Origin: Clostridia bacterium | Lineage (GTDB): Bacteria > Bacillota > Clostridia > Oscillospirales > Acutalibacteraceae | Direction: 5' to 3' | Length of the DNA: 5,275 nucleotides | Assembly (NCBI GenBank): GCA_900768075.1 | Contig: CAAGBN010000065.1 | Location: 1 to 5,275 of the forward strand | Shown: one piece after another, positions 4,570-5,275 of the stretch | Layout of the letters: each line of letters begins with the position of its first letter | Numbering within the stretch: the stretch's first letter is position 1 | Notes under the pieces: generated by a model | Told to the model about the DNA's origin: nothing | Seen by the model: the letters and a program-made list of their open reading frames with translations, nothing else | The model's database searches: none | Program-made: the position numbers and the translations under genes

Positions 4570-5275
4570 ATGCAAAAAACAATGAAAAAACTTTTATCAA
4601 TCATCCTTGCAATTCTAATGATTGTAACAACTGTTCCTATGGCTTTTGCGGCTGATGACTATGCAGTAGTTGACACCGAAGCAGGCACAGTAACCATCGA
4701 CGGCACTTTGGGCGGCAAGACCGAAGCAACCGAAGAAGACCTTAACGCCATGGTGGAAATTCTTAAGAACTGTGTAGAAAGTGGAATTACCACGGTTATC
4801 GTAACAGGTAGCCAGCCTGCGAAGCTTCTTGAGAGCGGATTACTTATTCCGTTAACTTCTCTTGCTTTTGAGCAACTAACTTATGTTTATCAAGACGAAA
4901 AAACAGACAGCTATTGGGGAACAGTTGATTTAATATATCAGGATGTTACGGAAATTGTAGAATGGGAATTCTATGTTTGTGATGTGCTTAAAAGCATAAC
5001 TCTCCCTAAAGTTACAACCGTAGGTGATTATGCTTTTTGGGCTCTCTATTATTTGGAGACATTGACATTCGGTTCGGTAGTTACTGCGATTAACGACAAC
5101 AGTGGAGAGGTATTTTATGATCTCGGATATGAAATCGACGGTTGTAACCTTGCACTCAACTGCGGACAGTTGCAGGAAGCAACTGAATACCAACCGAACC
5201 TCAACACCAACACTTGGTGGAAAGATAACGAATGGAAGAGCATCACTCTGACTCACACCGAGGGTACGGCTGCTA
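4570..5275 (+). CDS. Secreted leucine-rich-repeat (BspA/LRR_5-like) protein, 3'-truncated by the window edge
   Basis: ATG at 4570 with AAAGGAG (4555-4561) 8 nt upstream; the frame stays open for 235 codons to the window edge. Residues 1-27 are a classical signal peptide: Lys-rich start (MQKTMKK), hydrophobic core (LLSIILAILMIVTTV) and an AFA-A cleavage site after Ala27. The mature protein begins with a short beta-like stretch (TVTIDGTLGGK) and a region of about 90 residues that I do not recognise. LRR_5-like repeat units follow from about residue 126 to 175, with LKSITLPKVTTVGDYAF and LETLTFGSVVTAI. The last visible residues (WKSITLTHTEGTAA) resemble the start of the 'HT-GTATC' cysteine modules of ruminococcal surface proteins. 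No sorting signal can be judged because the C-terminus is outside. Proteins of this kind are exported and often bind host or plant surfaces or other cells; the actual ligand is unknown. Co-transcription with the TetR gene is inferred from the 22-nt gap. Confidence 0.87.
   Translation, partial: MQKTMKKLLSIILAILMIVTTVPMAFAADDYAVVDTEAGTVTIDGTLGGKTEATEEDLNAMVEILKNCVESGITTVIVTGSQPAKLLESGLLIPLTSLAFEQLTYVYQDEKTDSYWGTVDLIYQDVTEIVEWEFYVCDVLKSITLPKVTTVGDYAFWALYYLETLTFGSVVTAINDNSGEVFYDLGYEIDGCNLALNCGQLQEATEYQPNLNTNTWWKDNEWKSITLTHTEGTAA

Noticed and set aside
4930..5256. 108-codon minus-strand open frame
   Set aside because: Lies entirely within the LRR gene, whose signal peptide, ribosome binding site and repeat pattern are clear; the antisense translation looks unlike a protein family.
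1..5275. CRISPR array, tRNA, rRNA or riboswitch
   Set aside because: No spaced direct repeats, cloverleaf-like sequence or recognisable aptamer motif was found by eye on either strand.

Overview
The window reads as chromosomal DNA of a low-to-moderate GC gut or rumen Firmicute. Ruminococcaceae/Oscillospiraceae-like is my best guess, from three things: a highly expressed ppdK with strongly biased codons (Lys AAG, Pro CCC, Ala GCT), the small Clostridia-type mobile-element genes, and a secreted BspA-like protein. Species cannot be fixed from this sequence alone. All supported genes are on the plus strand.

Layout. (1) 1-2367 is the 3' nine-tenths of ppdK, pyruvate phosphate dikinase, cut by the left window edge (about 88-89 N-terminal residues missing). 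Its frame is open to base 1, so the CDS does not begin at the internal ATG at 31. (2) 2368-2534 holds a short coding-like tail with no start, followed by a strong, probably bidirectional terminator. (3) 2547-3423 is a compact three-gene accessory operon with its own plausible promoter: a 51-aa unknown protein, a DUF6809-like protein with a GTG start, and a TnpV-like protein. Such genes are typical of integrative and transposable elements in Clostridia, but no integrase, recombinase, relaxase or element ends are visible, so this looks like a remnant. (4) 3424-3684 is a scar: a headless and tailless RhuM-family fragment, containing a perfect 11-bp stem hairpin, runs out of frame into what may be the last ~20 codons of a zinc-type alcohol dehydrogenase, closed by a strong terminator at 3692-3723. 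(5) 3774-5275 is a separate operon: sigma-A-type promoter, a palindromic TetR-type operator just downstream of it, a TTG-started TetR/AcrR-family regulator, and 22 nt later the start of a signal-peptide-bearing, leucine-rich-repeat (BspA/LRR_5-like) secreted protein that runs off the right edge.

How the parts work together. ppdK is core metabolism (pyruvate/PEP interconversion with PPi) and is insulated from the rest by its terminator. The middle third is an accumulation of mobile-element debris at the 3' side of ppdK. The last operon pairs an apparently autoregulated TetR repressor with an exported repeat protein, an uncommon pairing (efflux pumps or enzymes are the usual TetR partners). It is the most interesting functional unit here. 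I do not see evidence for a clearly novel defence or mobile system; the best leads are the TetR-LRR operon, the RhuM hairpin and the recombination scar.
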